Below are positions 10,691 to 17,923 of a stretch of 64,000 nt of DNA, one piece after another. The notes under the pieces are model-generated. The model ran no database searches. It was not told where the DNA came from and saw only the letters and a list, made by a program, of their open reading frames with translations. Each line of letters begins with the position of its first letter. Position 1 is the stretch's first letter. Both the position numbers and the translations under genes were made by a program. This DNA comes from Acidobacteriota bacterium (GTDB lineage Bacteria; Acidobacteriota; Vicinamibacteria; Vicinamibacterales; SCN-69-37): positions 33,536 through 97,535 of the forward strand of contig SHUF01000006.1 of NCBI GenBank assembly GCA_009694745.1, read 5' to 3'.

Positions 10691-11773
10691 ATGCATGAGG
10701 TGGAGGTGTTTTCGCTCAGGGACGTTGCGATGGCGGCTGCCGTGCCGGTGGACCAGGTCCTCGCCGTAGTCGAATCCGAACAGATCCTGGTGGTCAACGG
10801 CCACATGTCGCAGGCCGATGCCGTGCGCCTGGTTCGCGGGTTCGCCAATGGCGAAGTGGGTCGGGCGCCCATCACACTGCTCCGTCCCACGCGGCGTAAA
10901 GGCAGCCTGCCTCTGGCGGCGTCGGGCATGATGCACGCGGCGTTTGTCGCCCTGCTGCTGGTCGCCTCGTCACTCGGGTTGCTCAAGGCAAACGACACCG
11001 AAACGCATATCGAAGACCCGACACCGGTCCGCATGGTGTTCCTGATGCTCCCCGGTCCCGGCGGAGGCGGCGGGGGTGGCGGAACGGCGATCCCGATCCC
11101 CCCACCTCCGGCTAAGGCCAAGGCACCGGCGCCGGCGCCGGCGCCCAAGAAAGTCAGCGTCCCGGTACCGAAGCCACCACCCTACCGGCCACCGCCGCGT
11201 CCAGTGACGCGCCCCACGCCGCCGCCGCGGCCCACTCCGGTACAGCCGATTCGGGTTCCTCCCACGCCGGAACAACCCAAACCGATGCCGGTGGTTCAGG
11301 CGCCTGTGGCCCCGATGGCCGTCGATACGGACGACCAGGCCGGCCTGCTCAATTCTCAGGCGCTCCCCTCAACGAGCCAGGGCAAAGGCACAGGCGGAGG
11401 CGCGGGCTCGGGCCAGGGCACGGGACTTGGCGAAGGCAACGGCGCGGGAATCGGCGAGGGTTCGGATGGCGGCACGGGTGGCGGACCGTTTCGCCCTGGC
11501 AGCGGCATCGAACCGCCACTGCTCCGTCGCGAAGTGAAGCCGGTCTACACCGACGAAGGACGCCGGCGCGCCATTGAAGGCGATGTGGTCATGGAAATTG
11601 TCGTCCGGCGCGATGGCGCTGTCGGTGATGTGCGACTGATGCGCACGCTCGGCTCGGGGCTGGACCAGAGGGCCATTGCGGCGGTCAAGCAATGGCGCTT
11701 CGCGCCGGCGCGCCGCAAGGGCGCGGCCGTGGATGTGCTGGTGGAAGTGGCCGTAGGTTTCGCACTGCGGTAA
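10691..11773 (+). CDS. TonB-family energy transducer with N-terminal helix-turn-helix-like domain
   Basis: 360 residues in four parts: residues 1-60 form a soluble segment resembling a MerR/excisionase-type helix-turn-helix (FSLRDVAMAAAVPVDQVLAV, then ADAVRLVRGFA); about 75-98 is one membrane helix (MMHAAFVALLLVASSLGLL); about 110-285 is a Gly-rich then Pro/Ala/Lys-rich periplasm-spanning region; the last 85 residues are a TonB C-terminal fold (KPVYTDEGRRRAIEGDVVMEIVV, GLDQRAIAAVKQWRFAPAR). It would transmit proton-motive energy to outer-membrane receptors, possibly with a cytoplasmic sensory or regulatory head. First gene of a four-gene run with short gaps (23, 1 and 19 bases). No Shine-Dalgarno before the ATG. 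Confidence 0.85.
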   Translation: MHEVEVFSLRDVAMAAAVPVDQVLAVVESEQILVVNGHMSQADAVRLVRGFANGEVGRAPITLLRPTRRKGSLPLAASGMMHAAFVALLLVASSLGLLKANDTETHIEDPTPVRMVFLMLPGPGGGGGGGGTAIPIPPPPAKAKAPAPAPAPKKVSVPVPKPPPYRPPPRPVTRPTPPPRPTPVQPIRVPPTPEQPKPMPVVQAPVAPMAVDTDDQAGLLNSQALPSTSQGKGTGGGAGSGQGTGLGEGNGAGIGEGSDGGTGGGPFRPGSGIEPPLLRREVKPVYTDEGRRRAIEGDVVMEIVVRRDGAVGDVRLMRTLGSGLDQRAIAAVKQWRFAPARRKGAAVDVLVEVAVGFALR

Positions 11774-11796
11774 GCGGACGGGAGGGAGAGAAGACC

Positions 11797-12543
11797 ATGG
11801 AATGGACGTTGTGGATGACATTGGTCGGAGCATTGGCCCTGGCAATCGCCATGGCCGTGGTGGCGTGGCGACTGTTGCGCGGCGACCGTCAGCGCACCGA
11901 TGCGCGAGCCGCCATGTTGCGACAACTTGCGTTTGAGCCCGAGGCGGCACCGCAGGAAGCCGAACCCGAACGTCGCTGGCAGGACGCCACCATGCCGCCG
12001 CCGGTGTTCGCCACCGTGAGCCGCACTGAGGCGCCATCGCGCTCGTGGGTGGCCGTTCTTGTGGCTGTTCTCTTCGTCGCGCTCGGCGCCGGCACGGTCT
12101 ATGGACTGTATGGCCCGATCGCAGCCCGAGTGGCGCAAAACAACAGTGCCTCTGCACCTGAACGTTCAGCGCGGCCCGCCGATGCGCCACCGCTCGAGTT
12201 ACTCTCTCTGAGTCACCGCCTCGAGGAATCCGACTTTGTCATCACCGGCCTCGTGCAAAACCCGCGCGACGGCCGGCCTGCGCCACCAGTCATGGCTGTG
12301 GTCTATGTCTTCAACGCACAAGGCGACTACTTCGCGTCGGGCAAAGCTGCCCTGGAATTCGCAACGCTCGCGCCAGGAGCGGAATCACCGTTTGTGGTGC
12401 GTTTGCCGAAAGTGTCTGGCGTCAATCGCTTCCGTGTGGGCTTTCGCTCTGTAGACGGCGCCGTCGTCGCCCACGTCGATCGACGCGGGCAACCGATTGA
12501 AGGCACCACGGCAGGCGCGGCCCCAGTAGCGGACGGTCGCTGA
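11797..12543 (+). CDS. Membrane-anchored protein with C-terminal extracytoplasmic domain, function unknown
   Basis: 248 residues. Residues 3-25 form one hydrophobic helix (LWMTLVGALALAIAMAVVAW) and a second lies near residue 88-108 (WVAVLVAVLFVALGAGTVYG). The C-terminal ~100 residues (LEESDFVITGLVQNPRDG, APPVMAVVYVFNAQGDYFASG, VNRFRVGFRS) have the pattern of a small beta-sandwich of the FxLYD type, in which a protein-interaction or stress role is common; this is inference. The ATG at 11797 follows a GGAGGGAG ribosome site. Lies between the TonB-family and VWA genes with gaps of 23 and 1 bases, so a joint envelope function is likely. Confidence 0.75.
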   Translation: MEWTLWMTLVGALALAIAMAVVAWRLLRGDRQRTDARAAMLRQLAFEPEAAPQEAEPERRWQDATMPPPVFATVSRTEAPSRSWVAVLVAVLFVALGAGTVYGLYGPIAARVAQNNSASAPERSARPADAPPLELLSLSHRLEESDFVITGLVQNPRDGRPAPPVMAVVYVFNAQGDYFASGKAALEFATLAPGAESPFVVRLPKVSGVNRFRVGFRSVDGAVVAHVDRRGQPIEGTTAGAAPVADGR

Positions 12544-12544
12544 C

Positions 12545-13603
12545 ATGCGTTTGCTCTGTGCCGTAGTTGCGGTTGTTCTCGCACTCGCCCCAGCTCGCGC
12601 CCAGCAAGGTCAAGCGGGCCAGACGGCCGAGGGCTTCTCGTTCCGCTCGAACGTCGATCTCATCAACGTCACCGCGACGGTCACCGACAGCAGCGGCCGG
12701 TTTGTCCCGGGCCTGACGCGCGACGACTTTGAGATTTACGAAGACGGCGTCCTTCAGCCCACATCACACTTCGAGACCGAACGTGTCCCCGTCAGCCTCG
12801 GCATCGTCGTCGATACCAGCGGCAGCATGGTGGGTGAACGATGGGTGGCGGCGCAAGCCGCAATCAACAGGTTTCTGAATGATCTCCTCGGGTCAGAGGA
12901 CGAAGTGTTTCTCTATCGCTTCGACAATCGTCCTGAGTTGGTAGAACCGTGGACCAGCGACCGGCGCGCGACCAGCCGCAAGTTTTCGGGCCTGCAGCCC
13001 AGAGGCGGCACAGCGATGTACGACGCCGTGGCCGAGGCCATTCCGCGCGCGCAGCAGGGCACAAAACGCAAGAAGGCGCTGGTGGTGATCTCGGACGGCA
13101 ACGATACCAACAGCCGCATGAAGGTCAATGAACTGACGCGGCTGATTCAGGAGAGCGAAGTGCTGGTCTATGCGGTCGGCATCGAAGCATCGGGCGGATC
13201 CGGCTCCTACAGCCAGCCATCAGCCCCGCAGAAGGCAAGCCGACCCCCTTCGCCGTCTCCTTTTCCTGGCCGCAAAGTCACGACACCGCCACCGGCTCCC
13301 GCGCCCGCTCCCACGCGCAGCGCGCCGCCGCGCAGCAGTAATTCGGGGGGCTCCGGCAGGGACCGCGCCAACGAGACCGCGCTCCGCGCGATGACCGACG
13401 ACAGCGGCGGTCGGACTGAAATGATCTACTCGCCGGAGGACCTGGACCCGGCCACCGCCGGCATCGCCAGTGAACTCAGCCAGCAGTACTTCCTGGGTTA
13501 CAACTCCGCCGCGCCAAAAGACGGGCGCTGGCACACCATCGAAGTGCGGGTGAAGAAGGGCTCGTACACCATTCGCGCCCGCAAGGGATTTATTGCCGGC
13601 TAA
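12545..13603 (+). CDS. Secreted VWA-domain protein (VWFA-related Acidobacterial type)
   Basis: 352 residues: signal peptide 1-20 (MRLLCAVVAVVLALAPARAQ), a beta-rich N-terminal segment with FVPGLTRDDFEIYEDGV typical of this acidobacterial group, then a von Willebrand A domain with the metal-ion MIDAS motif DTSGSM near residue 97, GGTAMYDA and the third-site VVISDGNDT. A Pro/Ser/Ala-rich insert of about 45 residues (PPSPSPFPGRK onward) interrupts the VWA fold before the C-terminal TEMIYSPEDLDPA and YFLGYNSAAP segments. Likely an extracytoplasmic metal-dependent adhesion or scaffold module. One base after the previous stop. Confidence 0.9.
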   Translation: MRLLCAVVAVVLALAPARAQQGQAGQTAEGFSFRSNVDLINVTATVTDSSGRFVPGLTRDDFEIYEDGVLQPTSHFETERVPVSLGIVVDTSGSMVGERWVAAQAAINRFLNDLLGSEDEVFLYRFDNRPELVEPWTSDRRATSRKFSGLQPRGGTAMYDAVAEAIPRAQQGTKRKKALVVISDGNDTNSRMKVNELTRLIQESEVLVYAVGIEASGGSGSYSQPSAPQKASRPPSPSPFPGRKVTTPPPAPAPAPTRSAPPRSSNSGGSGRDRANETALRAMTDDSGGRTEMIYSPEDLDPATAGIASELSQQYFLGYNSAAPKDGRWHTIEVRVKKGSYTIRARKGFIAG

Positions 13604-13622
13604 CGCGATACCCTAGTCGCGC

Positions 13623-14384
13623 GTGTCTGATTCATCTCTTGTCTGGGCCGCAGCGCTCGGACTCTCGGTCGCCGGCAGCGTCGGGGGCCTTCTGGTCGCC
13701 GGCATCCTCCTCCTCTTTGGCCCCGAGGTCCGCAACCGGGTAGTGCCGTCACTCGTGTCGTACGCCGTCGGCACGCTTCTGGGCGCTGCCGCACTCGGGT
13801 TGATGCCGCAGGCGCTTGAAACCCTGTCGCCACAACGCGCCTTCGCGGCGCTGCTCGGGGGCATCCTTACTTTTTTCGTTCTCGAAAAACTCGTCCTGCT
13901 TCGCCATTGTCATGACGACGCGGAGTGTAAGGTGCATGAGAGCACCGTGACGCTTGTGATCATCGGCGACGCGGTGCATACGTTTGTTGACGGCGTGGCG
14001 ATCGCGGCCACGACGTTGATCTCGGTGCCATTGGGAATCAGCACGGCGCTTGCGGCCATCGCCCACGAGATTCCGCAGGAGGCCGGCGACTTCGGAATTC
14101 TGCTGTCGGCCGGATACTCGCGCAAGAAAGCGTTGATGCTCAATGCAACGTCGGCGCTCGGCGGCGTAGCGGGCGCGTTGGCCATGCTGCTGCTGGGATC
14201 CGCGATGCCGAACGTTGCGCCCTACGTGCTCGCGTTCGCGGCCGGCAATTTTCTTTATGTCGCGATGGCCGACCTGATCCCGCACCTGCACCGCGGCGAG
14301 ACCAACAGCACCAGCGTGCGCCAGGTCATCCTGATCGCCCTCGGGCTACTGACCATCGCCCTCGTGGATCAGCTACTGCACTAG
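13623..14384 (+). CDS. ZIP-family divalent metal transporter
   Basis: 253 residues, about eight membrane helices. Diagnostic metal-site helices are present: IIGDAVHTFVDGVAIAA (TM4 with His and Asp) and IAHEIPQEAGDFGILL (TM5 with HExPxE), plus a His-rich loop LLRHCHDDAECKVHES between TM3 and TM4. Members import zinc, iron or manganese. GTG start at 13623. It closes the TonB-membrane protein-VWA-ZIP run (19-base gap), which makes metal acquisition across both membranes a reasonable but unproven theme for the operon. Confidence 0.9.
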   Translation: MSDSSLVWAAALGLSVAGSVGGLLVAGILLLFGPEVRNRVVPSLVSYAVGTLLGAAALGLMPQALETLSPQRAFAALLGGILTFFVLEKLVLLRHCHDDAECKVHESTVTLVIIGDAVHTFVDGVAIAATTLISVPLGISTALAAIAHEIPQEAGDFGILLSAGYSRKKALMLNATSALGGVAGALAMLLLGSAMPNVAPYVLAFAAGNFLYVAMADLIPHLHRGETNSTSVRQVILIALGLLTIALVDQLLH

Positions 14385-14391
14385 GTCCTGC

Positions 14392-14988
14392 TTAAAGGTC
14401 TTTCTCCAACCGAATCTCGTCGCACACCGCGATGCCGGCAAAGCCGGGGCGTCCGGCCGCGCGCGGGATGAGCGAACCCGGCGTGATGGACGTGATGCGG
14501 TACTGCTGGCGCTGGTAGAAGTACAGCGCCGGAAGGTTGTCGTTGGATGTTGCGATCACCGCACGATGACGACCGGCCTCCTTCGCGAGTCGCTCCGCTT
14601 CGTTCACGAGGTGGCCACCCACCCCTGAACGCTGCCACATGGGGTCGGTGGCAAGCGCCAGCATCTGCAGCGCATCTTCAGTGAGGCGATACGCCAGCGC
14701 GCCGGCCAGTTGATCGCCCTTCACCAGAGCCACCAGCGCAGGCATGTCCACCAGCGCGTGTTCCGCATCAAACGCGCCGGCGCGTGTGCTGCCGAAGTCG
14801 CGCTGGAAGAGGTCCAGCACCGCGGTTCGCTCGGCGTCTTCGCACGGGCGGACAATCACGGGGGGCAGTTCGACGTGTGGCCGGCAGCCGCACACCAGTT
14901 GGAGCCGCGCATCGGCCCAGTCCACAAAACGGCCACAACGCGAACATCGCAGCACGGACGGCTTGGCGGAAAATAGCGACGACCCCAT
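14392..14988 (-). CDS. GNAT-family N-acetyltransferase with N-terminal zinc-ribbon-like segment
   Basis: 198 residues. The first 40 contain CSRCGRFVDWADARLQLVCGC, a CxxC...CxC pattern resembling a zinc ribbon. From about residue 45 follows a GNAT domain: VIVRPCEDAERTAVLDLF, the acetyl-CoA pyrophosphate loop in DPMWQRSGVGGHLVNEAERLAK (Q/RxxGxG/A), AVIATSNDNLPALYFYQRQQY. The ATG at 14988 is chosen because it lies 8 nt after an extended -10 element; the long upstream open frame is antisense to the next gene. Substrate unknown. Converges with the ZIP gene. Confidence 0.82.
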   Translation of the reverse strand: MGSSLFSAKPSVLRCSRCGRFVDWADARLQLVCGCRPHVELPPVIVRPCEDAERTAVLDLFQRDFGSTRAGAFDAEHALVDMPALVALVKGDQLAGALAYRLTEDALQMLALATDPMWQRSGVGGHLVNEAERLAKEAGRHRAVIATSNDNLPALYFYQRQQYRITSITPGSLIPRAAGRPGFAGIAVCDEIRLEKDL

Positions 14989-14996
14989 AGCGGGCC

Positions 14997-15002
14997 AATT
15001 TA
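14997..15002 (-). promoter_or_regulatory. Extended -10 element, leaderless start of the GNAT gene
   Basis: On the minus strand TGGTAAATT gives TGn plus TAAATT (TANNNT, 4 of 6 to consensus). It is followed by exactly 8 nt and the ATG at 14988, without a ribosome site. Confidence 0.4.
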
Positions 15003-15085
15003 CCACTCCGGCCCCCTGCCGGTCTAAACTAGTATTTCCCCGTGAGCGTAAGCTAACCTGACGAAACGACGCCAGAGGATCTGCA

Positions 15086-17086
15086 ATGCACAGCACAATC
15101 GCGTTCCGTGGACTGACAGCGGCCCTGGCCGCGACAGTATTTCTGGCCGTCGCTGACGCCCAGCAGGCCGGCGGCCGCGGCAACCAGCCGGCCCGCGACG
15201 CGCAAACCCAGCAAGTTGCCGGCACCGCCATGATTCTGGGACAAGTGGTCACTGGTGACAGCGGCACTCCCGTCCGGCGCGCCCAGGTCAACCTCACCGG
15301 GCAGGAACTGCGTGGCCAGCGGACGACGATGACTGACGATGAGGGGCGGTTTGTGTTTACGCTGCTCCCCGCCGGGCGTTACAACGTGAATACGTCGAAG
15401 GCCGGTTACGTGAACATCGCCTACGGCGCCAAGGCGCCGGGCCGCGCGGGCACCCCCATTCAACTTGCCGACGGCCAGAAGCTCGAAGCAAAAGCCATCT
15501 CACTGCCCAGAGGCGGCGTGGTCACCGGCATCGTGCTGGATGAACACGGTGAGCCGGCGCCCGGCACACCCGTGCGCGCGATGCGGGAAGTGATTCGTAC
15601 TGGCGAGAAGCGACTGGAGTCTGCCGGCAACGACACCACCGACGACCGGGGCATGTATCGCGTCTACGGTCTGCGACCCGGCAAATACATCGTCTATGCG
15701 CAGCCTCGCAATCAGGGCTCAGGCGCGCTGCAGGTGTCCATCGCGAATGAGATCGAAGCGGCCGTGCAGCAAATGACGCAGATGCTGGGCGGCGGCGGAG
15801 GCGCGGGCGGTCGTGGCACGCAGCTTGGTGACTTGATCGGGCAGATGGGCGGCGGGCGCGGACAACAGGCGCTTGAACAACTGCAGCAGCAACTCAATCC
15901 CGAAGGACAGCCGACCGCGGCGTACGCGCCGGTATTTTATCCGGGGTCAACATCGCCGTCGAGTGCGGCCACGGTTGAGATTGTGGCCGGCCAGGAGCGC
16001 TTCGGCGTGGACTTCCAATTGCAGCTCACGCAGACCGCCCAAGTGGGCGGGGTTGTTGCGGGTCCCGACGGTGTCACGCCGACCGGCATACAAATCACGC
16101 TCGTGCCCAAAGACACGCTACCCGGCTTGCCCGGTGGCACGATGACCGCGCGCGCGGGGCAGGATGGGCGTTTCACCTTCCGCAATGTGATTCCCGGACA
16201 GTACTCAGTAGTCGCGCGGGGCCAGGTGCGTGTGGTAGACCCGGCTACACCGGAACAGGAAGTCCCCGCAGTCGGTGCTCGCGGTGGTGGACGAGGCGGC
16301 GGGCGCGGCCAGGGCGGTCCCGCGCCTCAAATTTTGTGGGCGATGGCCGACGTCGCGGTGGATGGCACGGACCAATCCGGTGTCAGCCTGCAACTGCAGA
16401 CGGGCATGACCATCTCGGGACGCGTCGCCTTTGATGGCGTTGGCGCTCCGCCGAGCGATCTCACACGGCTGCGCGTCAATCTCGTTACTGTCGGTGCGCC
16501 GGCGGTCGACTTCGGCAGCATCCCCGCGGCCTCAGTTGATGCCAGTGGCCGGTTCACGCTGCAGGGTGTGCCGCCTGGACGTTATTCGCTGCGCGGCACG
16601 GGTCAAGGCGGCGGCGCCGGAGCGGCGGCCACGCCGCAGGGCACAGCCGTCAACTGGCAACTGGCATCGGCGATGGCCGGTGGTCGCGACAGCCTAGACT
16701 TCCCGCTGGTGGTCGGGCCGGGTACGAAGATCACTGATGCGGTGGTGACCTTTGCCGACAAGTCCACGGAACTCACCGGCACGCTGCAGGACGCCACAGG
16801 CGCCGCCACATCCGACTATTCGATCATCGTGTTCCCGTCCGACAAGCAGTACTGGCAGCCGCAATCGCGGCGGATCGTGTCGGTGCGCCCCGGCACGGAT
16901 GGCCGTTTCACCACGCGCAACCTGCCGCCCGGCAGCTACATGATCGTGGCGGTCACGGATGTGGAACCGGGCGAGTGGTTTGACCCCGGCTTCCTCGAAC
17001 AACTCGCGGCGGCCGCGATGCGCGTCTCGCTCTCTGAGGGCGAGAAAAAGACGCAGAACCTGCGCCTCGCCAACGGAGGCATGTAG
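15086..17086 (+). CDS. Secreted protein with repeated carboxypeptidase-regulatory-like domains
   Basis: 666 residues: signal peptide 1-24 (ending VADAQQ), then beta-sandwich domains of the carboxypeptidase-regulatory type near 50-130 (ILGQVVTGDSGTPVRRAQV, GRFVFTLLPAGRYNV), 145-215 (GVVTGIVLDEHGEPAPGTPV), 310-380 (GVVAGPDGVTPTGIQITLVP), 430-500 and 560-650. Linkers are rich in Gly, Gln and Arg ([27 protein letters not shown]). Such arrays are abundant in Acidobacteria and occur at the N-termini of TonB-dependent receptors; here no barrel follows. Probably a periplasmic or surface structural/binding protein. An AGAGG site precedes the ATG. Function not assignable. Confidence 0.85.
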   Translation: MHSTIAFRGLTAALAATVFLAVADAQQAGGRGNQPARDAQTQQVAGTAMILGQVVTGDSGTPVRRAQVNLTGQELRGQRTTMTDDEGRFVFTLLPAGRYNVNTSKAGYVNIAYGAKAPGRAGTPIQLADGQKLEAKAISLPRGGVVTGIVLDEHGEPAPGTPVRAMREVIRTGEKRLESAGNDTTDDRGMYRVYGLRPGKYIVYAQPRNQGSGALQVSIANEIEAAVQQMTQMLGGGGGAGGRGTQLGDLIGQMGGGRGQQALEQLQQQLNPEGQPTAAYAPVFYPGSTSPSSAATVEIVAGQERFGVDFQLQLTQTAQVGGVVAGPDGVTPTGIQITLVPKDTLPGLPGGTMTARAGQDGRFTFRNVIPGQYSVVARGQVRVVDPATPEQEVPAVGARGGGRGGGRGQGGPAPQILWAMADVAVDGTDQSGVSLQLQTGMTISGRVAFDGVGAPPSDLTRLRVNLVTVGAPAVDFGSIPAASVDASGRFTLQGVPPGRYSLRGTGQGGGAGAAATPQGTAVNWQLASAMAGGRDSLDFPLVVGPGTKITDAVVTFADKSTELTGTLQDATGAATSDYSIIVFPSDKQYWQPQSRRIVSVRPGTDGRFTTRNLPPGSYMIVAVTDVEPGEWFDPGFLEQLAAAAMRVSLSEGEKKTQNLRLANGGM

Positions 17087-17105
17087 CCGGGTCTGAAGAC
17101 CCGGC
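17086..17105. terminator. Hairpin between convergent genes, possible bidirectional terminator
   Basis: GCCGGGTC and GACCCGGC form an 8-bp perfect stem with a TGAA loop, beginning in the last base of the preceding stop codon and lying 8 bases before the end of the convergent lipoprotein gene. No T-tract follows on either strand, so intrinsic termination is not certain. A second hairpin with the same TGAA loop is at 27686-27697. Confidence 0.4.
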
Positions 17106-17112
17106 ATGTCTG

Positions 17113-17910
17113 CTACGTCGTGAACGTCTTGAGGCGCGCGCGTCCGCGGCGAATGGTGAACCAGATGAGCAGGATCAACAGCACCACGGCGGCCGCAAAC
17201 GCCCCGGCGAAGAGCGACACGGTGCGATAGAGGATGGATTCAGTTTCCGTCCGCGCTTCCATCACGACCGGCGCACCCGCCAACCGATCGGTCAGGCGCT
17301 GCTCCCAGGTCAGGATGTTGCCGCGTTCGAGATCCCCTTCAGTCCCGTCCTCGAGGCGTCGCACGTTGTGATAAGTCACGCGGCTCGCCAAGTGCAGCTT
17401 GAACGCCACCAGTTCGCTGCCGTTCCAGTTCTGCCCTGCCGGCGGAGTTCCGGTGGCCGCACCGGCGGTCTGCGTGTACCGAATCTGCTGCGGCGTCACC
17501 TCAAACCCGTACGCCGACCACGAAAGTGCACCACACGCCGACGCTTTACGAACATCGGGCACCTGCATTCGCACCTGTACGAATCGCCGCCCGCTGCGAC
17601 GCCAGGGACGGCCGACGCGTGTCACCGGGCATCCGGCTGCCTCGAACACCTTCCGCCCATCATCGCTGCTGAAGCGGGATGACGGCGACGGATCGAGTGG
17701 CAGGTTGTGCAGCGCCACAAGCGCAGGCACCGACGCGGAAATCACGATGGTGGCCGAACCGTCGATCCCTAAATAGGTCTGCTCGTCGTATTCGTACTGC
17801 CGCACCAGCGGATTGCTGCACGACGTCGCCAGCATGGCCACAACGGCAAGAACGGCCAGCAGGAGGGATGGCTTCGCGACGCAAACACGCACAGCACGAA
17901 TGATATACAT
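17113..17910 (-). CDS. Lipoprotein with C-terminal membrane helix, function unknown
   Basis: 265 residues. Signal sequence ends in a lipobox-like LATSCS (lipidated Cys near residue 30). The mature part begins NPLVRQYEYDEQTYLGIDGSATIVISASVPALVAL and is predicted to be an extracytoplasmic beta-rich domain; near the C-terminus a hydrophobic helix (LFAGAFAAAVVLLILLIWF) is followed by RRGRARLK, so the protein may be anchored at both ends. The ATG at 17910 is preferred because AAGG lies 10 nt upstream; ATG at 17925 would overlap the divergent polA start. Family not recognised. Confidence 0.7.
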   Translation of the reverse strand: MYIIRAVRVCVAKPSLLLAVLAVVAMLATSCSNPLVRQYEYDEQTYLGIDGSATIVISASVPALVALHNLPLDPSPSSRFSSDDGRKVFEAAGCPVTRVGRPWRRSGRRFVQVRMQVPDVRKASACGALSWSAYGFEVTPQQIRYTQTAGAATGTPPAGQNWNGSELVAFKLHLASRVTYHNVRRLEDGTEGDLERGNILTWEQRLTDRLAGAPVVMEARTETESILYRTVSLFAGAFAAAVVLLILLIWFTIRRGRARLKTFTT

Positions 17911-17923
17911 TCTTCGGACCTTC

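Noticed and set aside
11692..11796. Longer N-terminus for the membrane protein at 11797
   Set aside because: It would overlap the TonB gene by 82 bases, while ATG 11797 has a strong ribosome site and the hydrophobic helix directly after it.
14989..15297. N-terminal extension of the GNAT gene to 15297
   Set aside because: The extra 103 codons are antisense to the signal peptide and first domain of the 666-residue gene, and the -10 element lies at 14997.
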